Below, piece by piece: positions 18,540 to 27,088 of a DNA stretch of 64,000 nucleotides. Positions within the stretch are counted from its first letter, which is position 1. Each line of letters begins with the position of its first letter. Position numbers and translations under genes: made by a program. The stretch spans positions 1 through 64,000 of the forward strand of contig JANPHP010000208.1 of the NCBI GenBank assembly GCA_031424495.1, in the 5' to 3' direction. This DNA comes from JADKCL01 sp031424495 (GTDB lineage: Bacteria > Bacteroidota > Bacteroidia > J057 > JADKCL01). The notes beneath the pieces were generated by a model. That model had not been told where the DNA came from. It did not search any database and was given only the letters and a program-made list of their open reading frames with translations.

Positions 18540-20984
18540 TCAGAAAACGTATTTCATCTGGATGTTGAAGTTGCGCTGCTCGCCGATGATGCCAGGCAGG
18601 ATCGCATATTCAGTATTAAAGACATTTTCAGCGCTCAACGAGATATTGAAGGCCTTGCTAACCTGAGTGGATACGATGAAGTCGACCAATCCATAGCCCT
18701 TGTCGTGGGCACGCACCCAGTCAGCTGAGCCTGGTATCGCGACATAGAGGAACTGGTCGATCGCCAGCAGCCTAGACTTGTAACGGTAGTTGCAGGTCAC
18801 GTTGAAGGGGCCATAGCCGACAGTCGCACTAAAGCGGTTCAGCCACTTGCTGCGGTATTTCAGCACTTTGGGGTTGTCGGTGCGGTGCCCATTAAAATCT
18901 GCAGGAGAAAGCATAGCCAGCAACATGCCAAAGGAGTTGCCATTGAAAGGTTGCGACTGTGGACCCAGGGTTCCATACAGATCCACTTGCGCGCTATCTG
19001 GCGCTGGGTTCAAGTTCACAGGGTTGGTGTAAGTCAAACCGCCATTGAAGTCAAAGTGAAACTTGTCGCGTGTCACCTGCACCATTGCAGTGGCCTCGAC
19101 ACCCGCAGTGCGCGCGTGTGCAAAGTTCTTGGCCGTAAAAACTGGCTTGGGATTGATGGAGAACTGGTCAGGCGTCTTCACACCAAACTCGATCATGTTG
19201 TTGTAGTCCATCACAAAGCCTGCGACGTCGACATAGCCGAGTACCGAGCGCTCTTTGGTGCCCGTCAAGAATCCTTGGCGGAAAGCGAGCTCAGCGGAAT
19301 AACCTTTTTCAACCAACAAATCTGGATTGGGGGTAATGACCAAGCCACTTGCGAATGTATTGGTGAAGCGCTCTGCGATCGACGGGCTACGGAATGCCTG
19401 CCCAAACGATGCACGCACGTTCGTGCCCTTGACGATTTCATAGTTGAGGCCTGCCCTGAAGATCGGCGCACGGTCGGTGCGCGTATTGTCGACGTTCCAG
19501 CTGTCGAAGCGACCACCGAGGGTAGCGTTGAGCTTGGCAGTGAGTTTAGCGTCCATTTGCGTATAAACCGCCAGGTTGATCGCGCGGTGCGATCCACCAT
19601 ACAAGCTGTCACCGTTGGCAAAGTTGAATGAGGCTGTGCCTCCCGAGACCCATGTAATGCGGTCGTCCCAAAGGCGCGTGGTGAATTGATAGTCGTTGTA
19701 CCACATGGAATTGTTGCTTCCTTGACCAGTATCATTTGTATTGATGGTCTTCATGTAGCGGCCCCGGTAGCTGTGTATCTGATTTTTTTTGGTCAGATAC
19801 TTGATGAATGGATCGACGGCGTAGCGGGTATTGAGTTGTGATCGGGCAGAATTGATGCCCGAGTAGGCCCCGTATGATTGAAATACAGTATCAGAGCTGC
19901 CAAATGGGATCATAAAGGGGTTGCTATCGGTCGGCACGGCCTTGTAAGAATCCCAAAAAAGGAAGGTGGTGCTGGAGTCAAATTTCATCGAGGCATTGAC
20001 ACCCCATGTCATGCCAGGGACTGCTTTGGGCCGAAATTTGGTCATGACCTGTGCGCGACCTTCCTGCCCGCCTGTGCCATAGCGCCATCCGCTCTGGCGC
20101 CAGTAGTCGCCGAGCACCACGAGGTCGTGGCGGCCGATCTTGCGGCTGTGAAATATGTTGATACCAGCATTCATTGCCGACTTGGTGCTGTCCCAATCCA
20201 AAGACTTATCTGCTGGTGAGCCATAAGCAGCTCCACGCAACCTGATCGAAGTTTTGGGCTTCTCTGGCGCATCGGCCATGAGCACGTTGATGACACCGCC
20301 GAGCGCACTAGATCCATAAAGCACCGAGCTTGCACCTTTCAACACTTCGATCTGAGAAATATTGTCGGTAGGAATCAAGTCAAACTGCGCATACTGCGCA
20401 TCTGGCGAGAGCAAAGGCAATCCGTCCAACATTACCATCACCCGACTACCAGCACCATAAGCATAGCCTGAGCTACCCCTGATGTTGGGTTGACCATCAA
20501 TGATGTCCACGCCCGAGTTTTGTTGTAGGGCATCTTCGATGCGGCTGGAAATCTGCATGTCCACCTTTTTCTGCCCGATCACATCCACCGAGCCGGTGAG
20601 GTTGGCGAGGTTCTGGGCGTGCTTGCCCGCTGTGATGACCGTGACATCGAGCGAAAATTCTTTCTTTTGCCCGAGCAGCATCCTGATATTGTATTCTGTC
20701 TTGCCCGGCTCAGTCGTCACGACATAGCTCGAATCTACACCGCTGTATTGAAATTTCACCGTGATTGTGGGCGCAGATTCAAGCTGGAAACTGAACCCAC
20801 CTTTCTCGTCAGTAAAGGCTCCCTTGCCATTGGATAGCGAAACCGAAGCTCCTTCTATCGCCGTAGAATCATTGACATCGAGCACATTGCCCTTGATCGT
20901 AATCTGAGCGCGCAGGCTCCAACCACTCATCAAGACTGCAAAAATCAATACCCCAAAAAACTTAAAGGTTATACCTCTTGCCAT
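18540..20984 (-). CDS. TonB-dependent outer-membrane receptor, copy 2 of a tandem pair
   Basis: The 814-residue protein has a signal peptide (1-27, ending SLRAQ), a carboxypeptidase-D regulatory domain (about 28-110), a plug with SGVDIIDGQPNIRGSSGY and SSALGGVINVLMAD, and a barrel ending QMKYVF. It aligns with the neighbouring receptor over its whole length; the plug and the C-terminus are nearly identical, while the outer loops differ. This suggests duplication followed by change of ligand or phage sensitivity. Ligand unknown. Confidence 0.9.
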   Translation of the reverse strand: MARGITFKFFGVLIFAVLMSGWSLRAQITIKGNVLDVNDSTAIEGASVSLSNGKGAFTDEKGGFSFQLESAPTITVKFQYSGVDSSYVVTTEPGKTEYNIRMLLGQKKEFSLDVTVITAGKHAQNLANLTGSVDVIGQKKVDMQISSRIEDALQQNSGVDIIDGQPNIRGSSGYAYGAGSRVMVMLDGLPLLSPDAQYAQFDLIPTDNISQIEVLKGASSVLYGSSALGGVINVLMADAPEKPKTSIRLRGAAYGSPADKSLDWDSTKSAMNAGINIFHSRKIGRHDLVVLGDYWRQSGWRYGTGGQEGRAQVMTKFRPKAVPGMTWGVNASMKFDSSTTFLFWDSYKAVPTDSNPFMIPFGSSDTVFQSYGAYSGINSARSQLNTRYAVDPFIKYLTKKNQIHSYRGRYMKTINTNDTGQGSNNSMWYNDYQFTTRLWDDRITWVSGGTASFNFANGDSLYGGSHRAINLAVYTQMDAKLTAKLNATLGGRFDSWNVDNTRTDRAPIFRAGLNYEIVKGTNVRASFGQAFRSPSIAERFTNTFASGLVITPNPDLLVEKGYSAELAFRQGFLTGTKERSVLGYVDVAGFVMDYNNMIEFGVKTPDQFSINPKPVFTAKNFAHARTAGVEATAMVQVTRDKFHFDFNGGLTYTNPVNLNPAPDSAQVDLYGTLGPQSQPFNGNSFGMLLAMLSPADFNGHRTDNPKVLKYRSKWLNRFSATVGYGPFNVTCNYRYKSRLLAIDQFLYVAIPGSADWVRAHDKGYGLVDFIVSTQVSKAFNISLSAENVFNTEYAILPGIIGEQRNFNIQMKYVF

Positions 20985-21013
20985 AGAAATTATAGTTTTG
21001 ACTCAACGATACT

Positions 21014-21066
21014 ACAAAAAAGGAAAGAACCACCCAAATTTCCTGAGAAATTCAAGTGGTTCTTTC
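21014..21066 (-). terminator. Terminator after T9SS gene at 21.1 kb
   Basis: An 11-bp perfect stem (GAAAGAACCAC) followed by CTTTTTTG on the minus strand, 24 bases after the stop at 21090. Confidence 0.85.
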
Positions 21067-21089
21067 AAGATCAGGCCGAGGCCTTTGAA

Positions 21090-21866
21090 TTAGCGGACGC
21101 TGGTAAACTTCCTGGTTTGAACGAATTCGTCACCATTGATGGAGAGTTTCAAGAGGTAGGTACCGCCAGCCAAATCTTTGGAGTCGATCACCAATTCTTG
21201 AGCACCTTGGCGCTGCATGCCTTCGCTGAGCACAGCCACTTGGCGGCCGAGCACGTCGGTGACAGTCATTTTCACCACGGCATCGCTGCTCAGGGTGTAG
21301 CGCACTGTAGCTTGACCCACGACTGGGCTAGGAGCGATGCTCAGGCCAGCGTTTGCAAAAGGGGAAACATTGCCAGTGGCACCGCTGATGCGATAGTACA
21401 CAGGAATGTCTTGTGGGATCGACTGCACGCCGACAAAAGGCACAGTCACATAAGCAACACCAGTCACGATGATCGAGTCATAAGCTGGATAGGCGCTCAC
21501 TGCAGTAGGCGTACCGAAGATCTTCACACAACCACGTGTGAGGTTGGGTGGATTGCTTACGTAGTGGCAGAGTGGGTGGTTTTGGTTGCACTCCCAGTTC
21601 AAGCCTGCAGGAATGTTCGCCACTTGGCTCACCAAAAAGCTATCAAAAGCCAAGGTAAAACCAAACAGCACCGTGTCAACTGGAAACACAAACTGCACGA
21701 CTTGGTTGGCCGCAACGTTTTGTGTCATGTCCATCAGGGTATCGCTAGGATAGATGCCTGGCGAGCTATACTGTGGATCGACGACACAGACTTGTGCCTT
21801 AGCAGTAGAGAATTGGCTCAACATCAGAGCCGCAAGCGCAAAAGAGAGTAGTAAAATTTTCTTCAT
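21090..21866 (-). CDS. T9SS-secreted protein, paralogue of the gene at 24.5 kb
   Basis: The 258-residue protein has a signal peptide (1-24, ending AKAQ), a single globular domain of about 150 residues with four cysteines (CVVDPQYSSPGIYPSDTL; CNQNHPLCHYV), and a T9SS sorting domain (from SIAPSPVVG to RKFTSVR). Its globular domain shares the pattern PSDT..., DTVLFGF..DSF and AYDSIIVTGVAYVTVP.VG with the protein encoded at 24489-25259, so the two are paralogues. Function unknown. A terminator follows it. Confidence 0.85.
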   Translation of the reverse strand: MKKILLLSFALAALMLSQFSTAKAQVCVVDPQYSSPGIYPSDTLMDMTQNVAANQVVQFVFPVDTVLFGFTLAFDSFLVSQVANIPAGLNWECNQNHPLCHYVSNPPNLTRGCVKIFGTPTAVSAYPAYDSIIVTGVAYVTVPFVGVQSIPQDIPVYYRISGATGNVSPFANAGLSIAPSPVVGQATVRYTLSSDAVVKMTVTDVLGRQVAVLSEGMQRQGAQELVIDSKDLAGGTYLLKLSINGDEFVQTRKFTSVR

Positions 21867-22084
21867 AACGATGTAAAATACAATTGAGTACCCATATTAA
21901 GCCAGCAATTTACGAGAATTGTTTTTGAAATGCAAAAAGTGTGCACCGCAGAAATTGGGTCTAGCGGGCTTGATGGGGGTAATAAGCGCCCGTGCGCACC
22001 CTGAATGAAGCGCGATCGACTAATCGGACATTTTTCGTAGCTTCGCCACAACCCCAAAAGCATCCAACGCACGCGGGCTCATCC

Positions 22085-23434
22085 ATGCTCAAGAAACTAA
22101 GGGTCAAGAATTTCAAGTGCTTCAAAGAGGCCAAAGAGTTTGATTTTGGTCGAATCACATTGCTGCTAGGCGCCAATAGCAGCGGCAAAAGCTCGGTGAT
22201 GTATGCAGTGCTCGGCGCGATTCAGTCGGGTGAGTTTCCATTTCAGTTTTCTCCCAATGGGAAGTATGTGAACATGGGGGACTATCGGGATATGGTCTGG
22301 GGGAATGAGGTGGATCGGGAGATTGAGATTGGGTTGGATCTCGAATTTCCCTTTGGTGAGATTCGGCTGAATAGCACTTGGCTCAATGAGGCTCGCGGCT
22401 TGCCTAGGCTCAAGCAGCTCGAGATCGACCACCCATTATTTGAGTCGGAGGTAACGGAGTTGATTAAAGGTGAAGGGTATTCTCTTGTATCCAAATTCAA
22501 GGAAAATAGCATCGCTGAATTGATGCCGGAAAGCTTCTACAACATTTCCTCCTTAGAAGCACTTTCTATGAGCCGAATGAATGCCCGATACCATAAGGTA
22601 TTGGGTACTCCAATCGTGTTTGAGCTGAAAGATCTTGGTGCCATGATCCAATTCGAATCTTCTGAAAAATACAAATCCACTACGGAACCTCGAAAACTGG
22701 AGCGGCTGGAAGAAGCTTTAAGGAAATACTTGGCTGATTTTGGGAAATCTGCCTTTCAAGAGTATAATTTCATCTCCTCCTTTCGCCTACATCCCGAGCG
22801 CACTTACTACGAATCGACCAAATCTGACCTGCGCGTAGAAAAATTTGGGGAAGGTTACCTGGATCAAATCATGCTGTGGGATGCCAAATACCCTGAAAAG
22901 ATCGCGGGATTACTGCTTGAGATGCAGGAAATGGATCTGATCGCTGACTTGAAGGCAAACCGTCTGGGCGGAGGCCGCTATGACGTGCAGGTAAAAACGA
23001 AGGAAACAGGCGTTTTTGCGGCGCTGAGCGATGTTGGTTTTGGACTCAGCCAATTCTTGCCTGTTTTGGTTGCAGACATCCAATTGGGCAACGAATCGAC
23101 CTTGTTTGTGCAGCAGCCAGAGAGTCAGCTGCACCCCAGCGTCCAAGCAAATTTTGGCGACTACCTCACGAAGCGCGTGACCGAAACCCAGAAAAACTAT
23201 GTCGTGGAGACGCACAGCGAATATCTCCTGAACCGCATCAGGCTGAATATCGTGAAGGGACTGCTCAAGCCCGAGGACCTGCAAGTCTACTTTTTGGAAA
23301 GCGAAGCAGACGATACAGCGGTTCACAAGATCACCTTCACAACAGATGGCAAAATCGAAGGTGCCCCTGAAAATTTCTTCAAGACCTATTTTATTGACGT
23401 GATGGACATCGCCATTCATGCCATACCTGAATGA
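22085..23434 (+). CDS. AAA-family ATPase of the DUF3696 / OLD-like group
   Basis: A 449-residue ABC-type ATPase; start at MLKKLRVKNF, the usual N-terminus of these proteins. Walker A is GANSSGKS at 29-36, a signature-like motif reads LSDVGFGLSQ, the Walker B region is TLFVQQPESQLHP, and an H-loop ETHSEYLLNRIR follows. The last 50 residues (ITFTTDGKIEGAPENFF) fit DUF3696. Proteins of this type are partners of nucleases or toxins in several phage defence systems (for example OLD, PARIS, Septu). Here the stop overlaps by 4 bases the start of a PIN-like gene, so the two are translationally coupled. A defence role is inference. Confidence 0.85.
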   Translation: MLKKLRVKNFKCFKEAKEFDFGRITLLLGANSSGKSSVMYAVLGAIQSGEFPFQFSPNGKYVNMGDYRDMVWGNEVDREIEIGLDLEFPFGEIRLNSTWLNEARGLPRLKQLEIDHPLFESEVTELIKGEGYSLVSKFKENSIAELMPESFYNISSLEALSMSRMNARYHKVLGTPIVFELKDLGAMIQFESSEKYKSTTEPRKLERLEEALRKYLADFGKSAFQEYNFISSFRLHPERTYYESTKSDLRVEKFGEGYLDQIMLWDAKYPEKIAGLLLEMQEMDLIADLKANRLGGGRYDVQVKTKETGVFAALSDVGFGLSQFLPVLVADIQLGNESTLFVQQPESQLHPSVQANFGDYLTKRVTETQKNYVVETHSEYLLNRIRLNIVKGLLKPEDLQVYFLESEADDTAVHKITFTTDGKIEGAPENFFKTYFIDVMDIAIHAIPE

Positions 23435-23925
23435 AAAACGACATTTTCATCGACACCAACATCGCCAGCAGGTTTGCGAATCCACGCGATCCAGAATACA
23501 TCAAATTATATGATTGGCTGCTCGCTCAAAACATCGCCAATCCCGAAAAGGATGCTCATCTCGTCGTCTCAAAAAAACTACTCGCCGAGTATATCCGCTC
23601 CAATAGAGACTTTGACGGTCGCCAAAACATCACGGTGCTAGTTGGATTGCTCCAAAACCAGGGCCGACTTCAGGTAATCAGCAACACTCAAATCAAGGAT
23701 TTCCAGCAAAAACACTTTACAAAAACCATTGAACGCAAGCTCCTCTGCAACCACGAAGACCGGGAACATATCCCCACTGTCCTACTCTCCGATCGCAAAT
23801 TCGCGCTGGCAATCGACAAAAACTTTTGTGAAGACCTCACAAAATTCCCGCGATTCGTCGTTTGCGTAGATTCCCGTCCTGAAAACTTGCCCTACGATGA
23901 AGATTGGTCTGCAAGGTCCAAATAA
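23431..23925 (+). CDS. PIN-like nuclease candidate paired with the AAA ATPase
   Basis: The 164-residue protein begins with IFIDTNIASRF, the standard PIN first strand with Asp8 and Asn10. A conserved-type acidic residue follows at Glu53 (KKLLAEYI), then Asp110 and Asp121 and Asp129 (HEDREHIPTVLLSDRKFALAIDKNF), compatible with the PIN metal site. PIN domains are Mg-dependent RNases, mostly in toxins. It overlaps the ATPase gene by 4 bases (ATGA) and has no separate antitoxin, so the ATPase may control it. The assignment rests on motif placement; the family as a whole is not one I recognise. Confidence 0.7.
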   Translation: MKNDIFIDTNIASRFANPRDPEYIKLYDWLLAQNIANPEKDAHLVVSKKLLAEYIRSNRDFDGRQNITVLVGLLQNQGRLQVISNTQIKDFQQKHFTKTIERKLLCNHEDREHIPTVLLSDRKFALAIDKNFCEDLTKFPRFVVCVDSRPENLPYDEDWSARSK

Positions 23926-23986
23926 GCAGTCCTAAACTTTGTGCCTGCTTGGGGGTTATACCTTGAAATCGAGATAAGGCCCCTCT

Positions 23987-24457
23987 ATGTCCACCCCAAC
24001 CGTCAATACCCCCGCCCCTGACTTCACGCTCCTCGATCAGCATGGTCGCCCGCAGCGTCTGTCCAAGATCTTGGAAACCAAAGCTGTCGTGCTGTATTTC
24101 TATCCCAAAAATGAAACTTATGGCTGTACCAAAGAGGCTTGCGCCTTCAGAGACAGCTATGAGGATTTCACGGATCTTGGCGTAGAGGTCATCGGTGTCA
24201 GTGCCGATGGCGTCGATTCCCACAAGGATTTCATTGCCCATCACCAACTTCCATTTTTGTTGCTGAGCGATGCAGACCGCAGCGTGCACAAGCGCTATGG
24301 CGTGGCGCAAGGAATATTGGGCTTGTTGAGTTCACGCATCACATTTGTGATCGATCAGCAGGGCATCATTCGCAAAAAGTTTGATTCCCTTACCAATTTC
24401 AACGGGCATGTGACGGAGAGCTTGGCGATTTTGAAGGAGCTTGCCAAAGCGAAATAG
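23987..24457 (+). CDS. bcp: Thioredoxin-dependent peroxiredoxin, PrxQ/Bcp type
   Basis: The 156-residue enzyme reduces hydroperoxides in the cytoplasm. The peroxidatic Cys47 and resolving Cys52 sit in GCTKEACAFRD, the five-residue spacing that defines PrxQ/Bcp. N-terminal APDFTLLDQHG and the ITFVIDQQGIIRK strand also fit. It lies 61 bases after the PIN-like gene on the same strand; it may be read through from it but is more likely an ordinary housekeeping gene. Confidence 0.93.
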   Translation: MSTPTVNTPAPDFTLLDQHGRPQRLSKILETKAVVLYFYPKNETYGCTKEACAFRDSYEDFTDLGVEVIGVSADGVDSHKDFIAHHQLPFLLLSDADRSVHKRYGVAQGILGLLSSRITFVIDQQGIIRKKFDSLTNFNGHVTESLAILKELAKAK

Positions 24458-24488
24458 GAACCAATGCCCCTTAGCGCCGCACAAGGAG

Positions 24489-25259
24489 TCAATGTACAAC
24501 CTTGATAAAACGGCCTGTAAATCTGCGCTCTCCAACGATGAGCGAGATCGCATAGGTACCCGCGTCCCATCGCCTGATATCTAACAGGTGTACTTGGTGC
24601 CCACTCGCGAGCCCATCCAATTGTGCTGTAGCACACCGCCGCCCCAGCACATCCGTCACCAAAAGCGTGCATGGTCCACTCCTATCGCCATGCCATTCAA
24701 CCTTTACGAATTCCGACGCGGGATTTGGGGACAACACGAAGCCATGCGCTGCTCGTGAATCCACTGCGATCGGATTGCAATACCATTCAGAAATGCGGTA
24801 ATAAACAGGGATGGAAACCGCTAATTGCTGTTTTCCCACAATGGGCACCGTAACAAAAGCGAGACCATTTACAAGAATTGAATCATAACCTGGCCAATTG
24901 GGCGAACTCAAAATATTCTGATTATGGGATAAGGCTAGACAAAACCGCAACCGATTGGTGCCATAGGGATACGTGGTACAATTGGAGGATTGAGCGGTAC
25001 AGGTAAAAATCATGGCAGGCAGCAGGCCAGTGTACCCAATAACACGAAAACTATCGATCGGCAGCACAAAACCAAACACCGTCGTGTCCATTTTCAAGAC
25101 AAACTGTCGTTCATGCACCGTATTTATGCCTCCTGTGACGTCGATCGTATCACTTGGATGGACGCCGATGATTGTGTCGGTCAACGGGAACATACAATAC
25201 TGTCCCCAAACAAACTGAATTGGCAACAGCAAAACGACAACAAAACACAAAGTCTTCAT
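24489..25259 (-). CDS. T9SS-secreted protein, paralogue of the gene at 21.1 kb
   Basis: The start at 25259 (MKTLCFVVVLLL) begins a signal peptide ending FVWGQ and gives 256 residues; the longer open frame upstream has no signal character. The globular domain shares PSDTIDV, MDTTVFGFVLPIDSF and GYDSILVNGLAFVTVPIVG with the protein at 21090-21866, and a T9SS sorting domain follows (SPNPASE to RFIKVVH). It converges on the peroxiredoxin gene with a 31-base gap. Confidence 0.85.
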   Translation of the reverse strand: MKTLCFVVVLLLPIQFVWGQYCMFPLTDTIIGVHPSDTIDVTGGINTVHERQFVLKMDTTVFGFVLPIDSFRVIGYTGLLPAMIFTCTAQSSNCTTYPYGTNRLRFCLALSHNQNILSSPNWPGYDSILVNGLAFVTVPIVGKQQLAVSIPVYYRISEWYCNPIAVDSRAAHGFVLSPNPASEFVKVEWHGDRSGPCTLLVTDVLGRRCATAQLDGLASGHQVHLLDIRRWDAGTYAISLIVGERRFTGRFIKVVH

Positions 25260-25344
25260 TTTCAAGCACAAATCACTATCGCAAGTTAACGATCTCCCGC
25301 CAATTCTGCAATCGGAGCTCTTGGATACTGGAAGGCAGCAGCTT

Positions 25345-25725
25345 CTAAAACAAGCCCCACCATTTCTTGCGTACGCGCTTGGGAAAACCCACATAAGTGC
25401 CCTCAGGATGGATCTGAACAGGAAAGGATTCGACCGCATAGCCTTCACCTTCGGCGCTTTTGCCATCCTCCACACAAAACTTGAAGCGATGCCAGGGGCA
25501 AACCAAATGTCCGTTTTCATCCACAAAACCTTTGTGCAGCGGCCCGCCTGCATGTGGGCAGCGGTCCCGCACAGCAAATAGCTGATCACCCTTGCGCACG
25601 ATGCACAACTTCACACCGTTGACGGTCACCAGCCCCGCCTTGCCGTCACCGACAAACTTGTGCCCCATGCCTGATATCTCCAGCACGCGCACCCACTCCG
25701 TCAGCGGATCTAATTCGTTGATCAT
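25345..25725 (-). CDS. Rieske [2Fe-2S] ferredoxin-like protein
   Basis: The 126-residue protein is a stand-alone Rieske domain. The cluster ligands are seen as Cys56-X-His58 (CPHAGGPL) and Cys76-X2-His79 (CPWHRFKF). There is no signal peptide or membrane anchor, so it is a soluble ferredoxin of the kind that feeds oxygenases or nitrite reductase-type enzymes. Its start overlaps the stop of the CoA-transferase gene by 4 bases, which implies a joint function, perhaps in degradation of an aromatic or branched acid. No oxygenase is in the window. Confidence 0.9.
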   Translation of the reverse strand: MINELDPLTEWVRVLEISGMGHKFVGDGKAGLVTVNGVKLCIVRKGDQLFAVRDRCPHAGGPLHKGFVDENGHLVCPWHRFKFCVEDGKSAEGEGYAVESFPVQIHPEGTYVGFPKRVRKKWWGLF

Positions 25726-26900
25726 GCGATTGTTTTGTTTTGTTGGAGCAGATGAATTTGTGCAGCATCATAGCCGAGTACCTCGGCCAGCACCTCTTCC
25801 GTTCCAGCCCCCAATTGCTGAGGTTCGCTGAGCTGCACGCCATCAAGCCCCCTCAGAGCAAGCGTGCGCAAGCCCTTGCGCGTCGCGCCATTGAGCAGCA
25901 GTGCATGCGCCTGCGGCTGCGCGCAGGCCTCACGCATGTCGTGCAGGGGCCCCGCAGGTACGCGTGAAGCGTGCAAGGCCATAAGCAAGGCGTCCCGTTC
26001 ACGGGCCGCGATGGCGGTCGAGAGCAAGCTATTGAGTGCTGCGCGGTTGCGCACGCGGGCCGCATTGTGGGCATAGTCGGGATCGGCGGCGAGGCCCTGC
26101 AGGTCGAGCGCGACACAGAGCTGCGCAAACTGCGCGTCGTTGCCGATGGCGAGCACAATGGCGCGGCCATCGGCGGTGGGGTAGATCGTGCCGTAAGGCA
26201 CGATATTGGGGTGCTCAGAGCCCATGCGCTGCGGCACGTGGCCGGCCACGAGCCAATTGGAGGCTTGGTTGGCGAGGCTTGCGAGCCCAGCGGCGAGCAG
26301 GTTGGTGGAGACGTGGGAGCCTGCGCCCGTGCGTGCACGGGTGAGCAGCGCGAGCAAAATGCCTTCCTTGAGCTGATGGGCGGCCAGCAAATCCATGAGC
26401 GCGACGGGCATTTTGGTCGGGCCAGAATCGGGCTGCCCATTCATATAGGTATAGCCAGCCTCGGCTTGGATGATGGCATCAAAACCGACACGTGGATCAT
26501 CCTCGCCATAAGCGGTGAGATCGGCATAGATCAATCTGGGGTTCAGTGCCATCAAGGTCGCTGCATCTACTTCCCATTTGGCAGCATCGCCGGGCTTGTA
26601 ACTTGCCACAACGATGTCGGCTTTGCCAGCAAGGTCATGCACGATGGCGCGACCGGCGGCTTGCCGCAGGTCCACTCCTACCGAGCGCTTGCCCCAATTC
26701 ACCGCACAAAAATAGGCCGGCCGATCATCGTCGGCGGCTTCTGAGGCGAGCTTCCAAGTGCGGGTGACATCGCCGCCAGCGGCAAAATGTTCCACTTTGA
26801 TGACATCCGCCCCCAATTCAGCCAAAAACATGCCCACAGACGGCCCTGCAAGCACCGAAGCCAGCTCCACCACCAATAAACCTTTCAAACTATCTTTCAT
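25722..26900 (-). CDS. Family III (CaiB/BaiF) CoA-transferase
   Basis: The 392-residue enzyme should move CoA between carboxylic acids via an aspartyl-CoA thioester. It has the N-terminal GLLVVELASVLAGPSVGMFLAELGADVIKVE-type Rossmann motif and the nucleophile Asp141 in GFDAIIQAEAG. The start at 26900 (MKDSLKG) gives the usual N-terminus; the longer frame to 27041 does not. GC content is visibly higher than that of the flanking T9SS genes. It is coupled to the downstream Rieske gene. The substrate cannot be read from sequence. Confidence 0.9.
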   Translation of the reverse strand: MKDSLKGLLVVELASVLAGPSVGMFLAELGADVIKVEHFAAGGDVTRTWKLASEAADDDRPAYFCAVNWGKRSVGVDLRQAAGRAIVHDLAGKADIVVASYKPGDAAKWEVDAATLMALNPRLIYADLTAYGEDDPRVGFDAIIQAEAGYTYMNGQPDSGPTKMPVALMDLLAAHQLKEGILLALLTRARTGAGSHVSTNLLAAGLASLANQASNWLVAGHVPQRMGSEHPNIVPYGTIYPTADGRAIVLAIGNDAQFAQLCVALDLQGLAADPDYAHNAARVRNRAALNSLLSTAIAARERDALLMALHASRVPAGPLHDMREACAQPQAHALLLNGATRKGLRTLALRGLDGVQLSEPQQLGAGTEEVLAEVLGYDAAQIHLLQQNKTIA

Positions 26901-27030
26901 AGCCTTCTCCAAAATACAAAGTTGGACATAGTGGCTGAATAATGTGGCGCTTTCATCCCGATACGAATTGGAAGCATGCCGATGGCACATTGATTCTGAT
27001 GAGATCCAATCACGATCAGTTACAAATTGC

Positions 27031-27067
27031 AAAATGGGCAATGCACGCGCGGTACATTGCCCATTTT
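27031..27067 (-). terminator. Terminator after the DUF5777 gene
   Basis: A perfect 13-bp stem (AAAATGGGCAATG, 11-base loop) with TTTT tails, 22 bases after the stop at 27089. Confidence 0.85.
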
Positions 27068-27088
27068 GGCTGTGGTTGAACGCGCGAC

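Noticed and set aside
22085..23434. Loss of ATPase activity because the Walker B region reads VQQPE
   Set aside because: An EQPE or QQPE form appears to be a normal variant in DUF3696-type ATPases, so I do not treat it as a defect.
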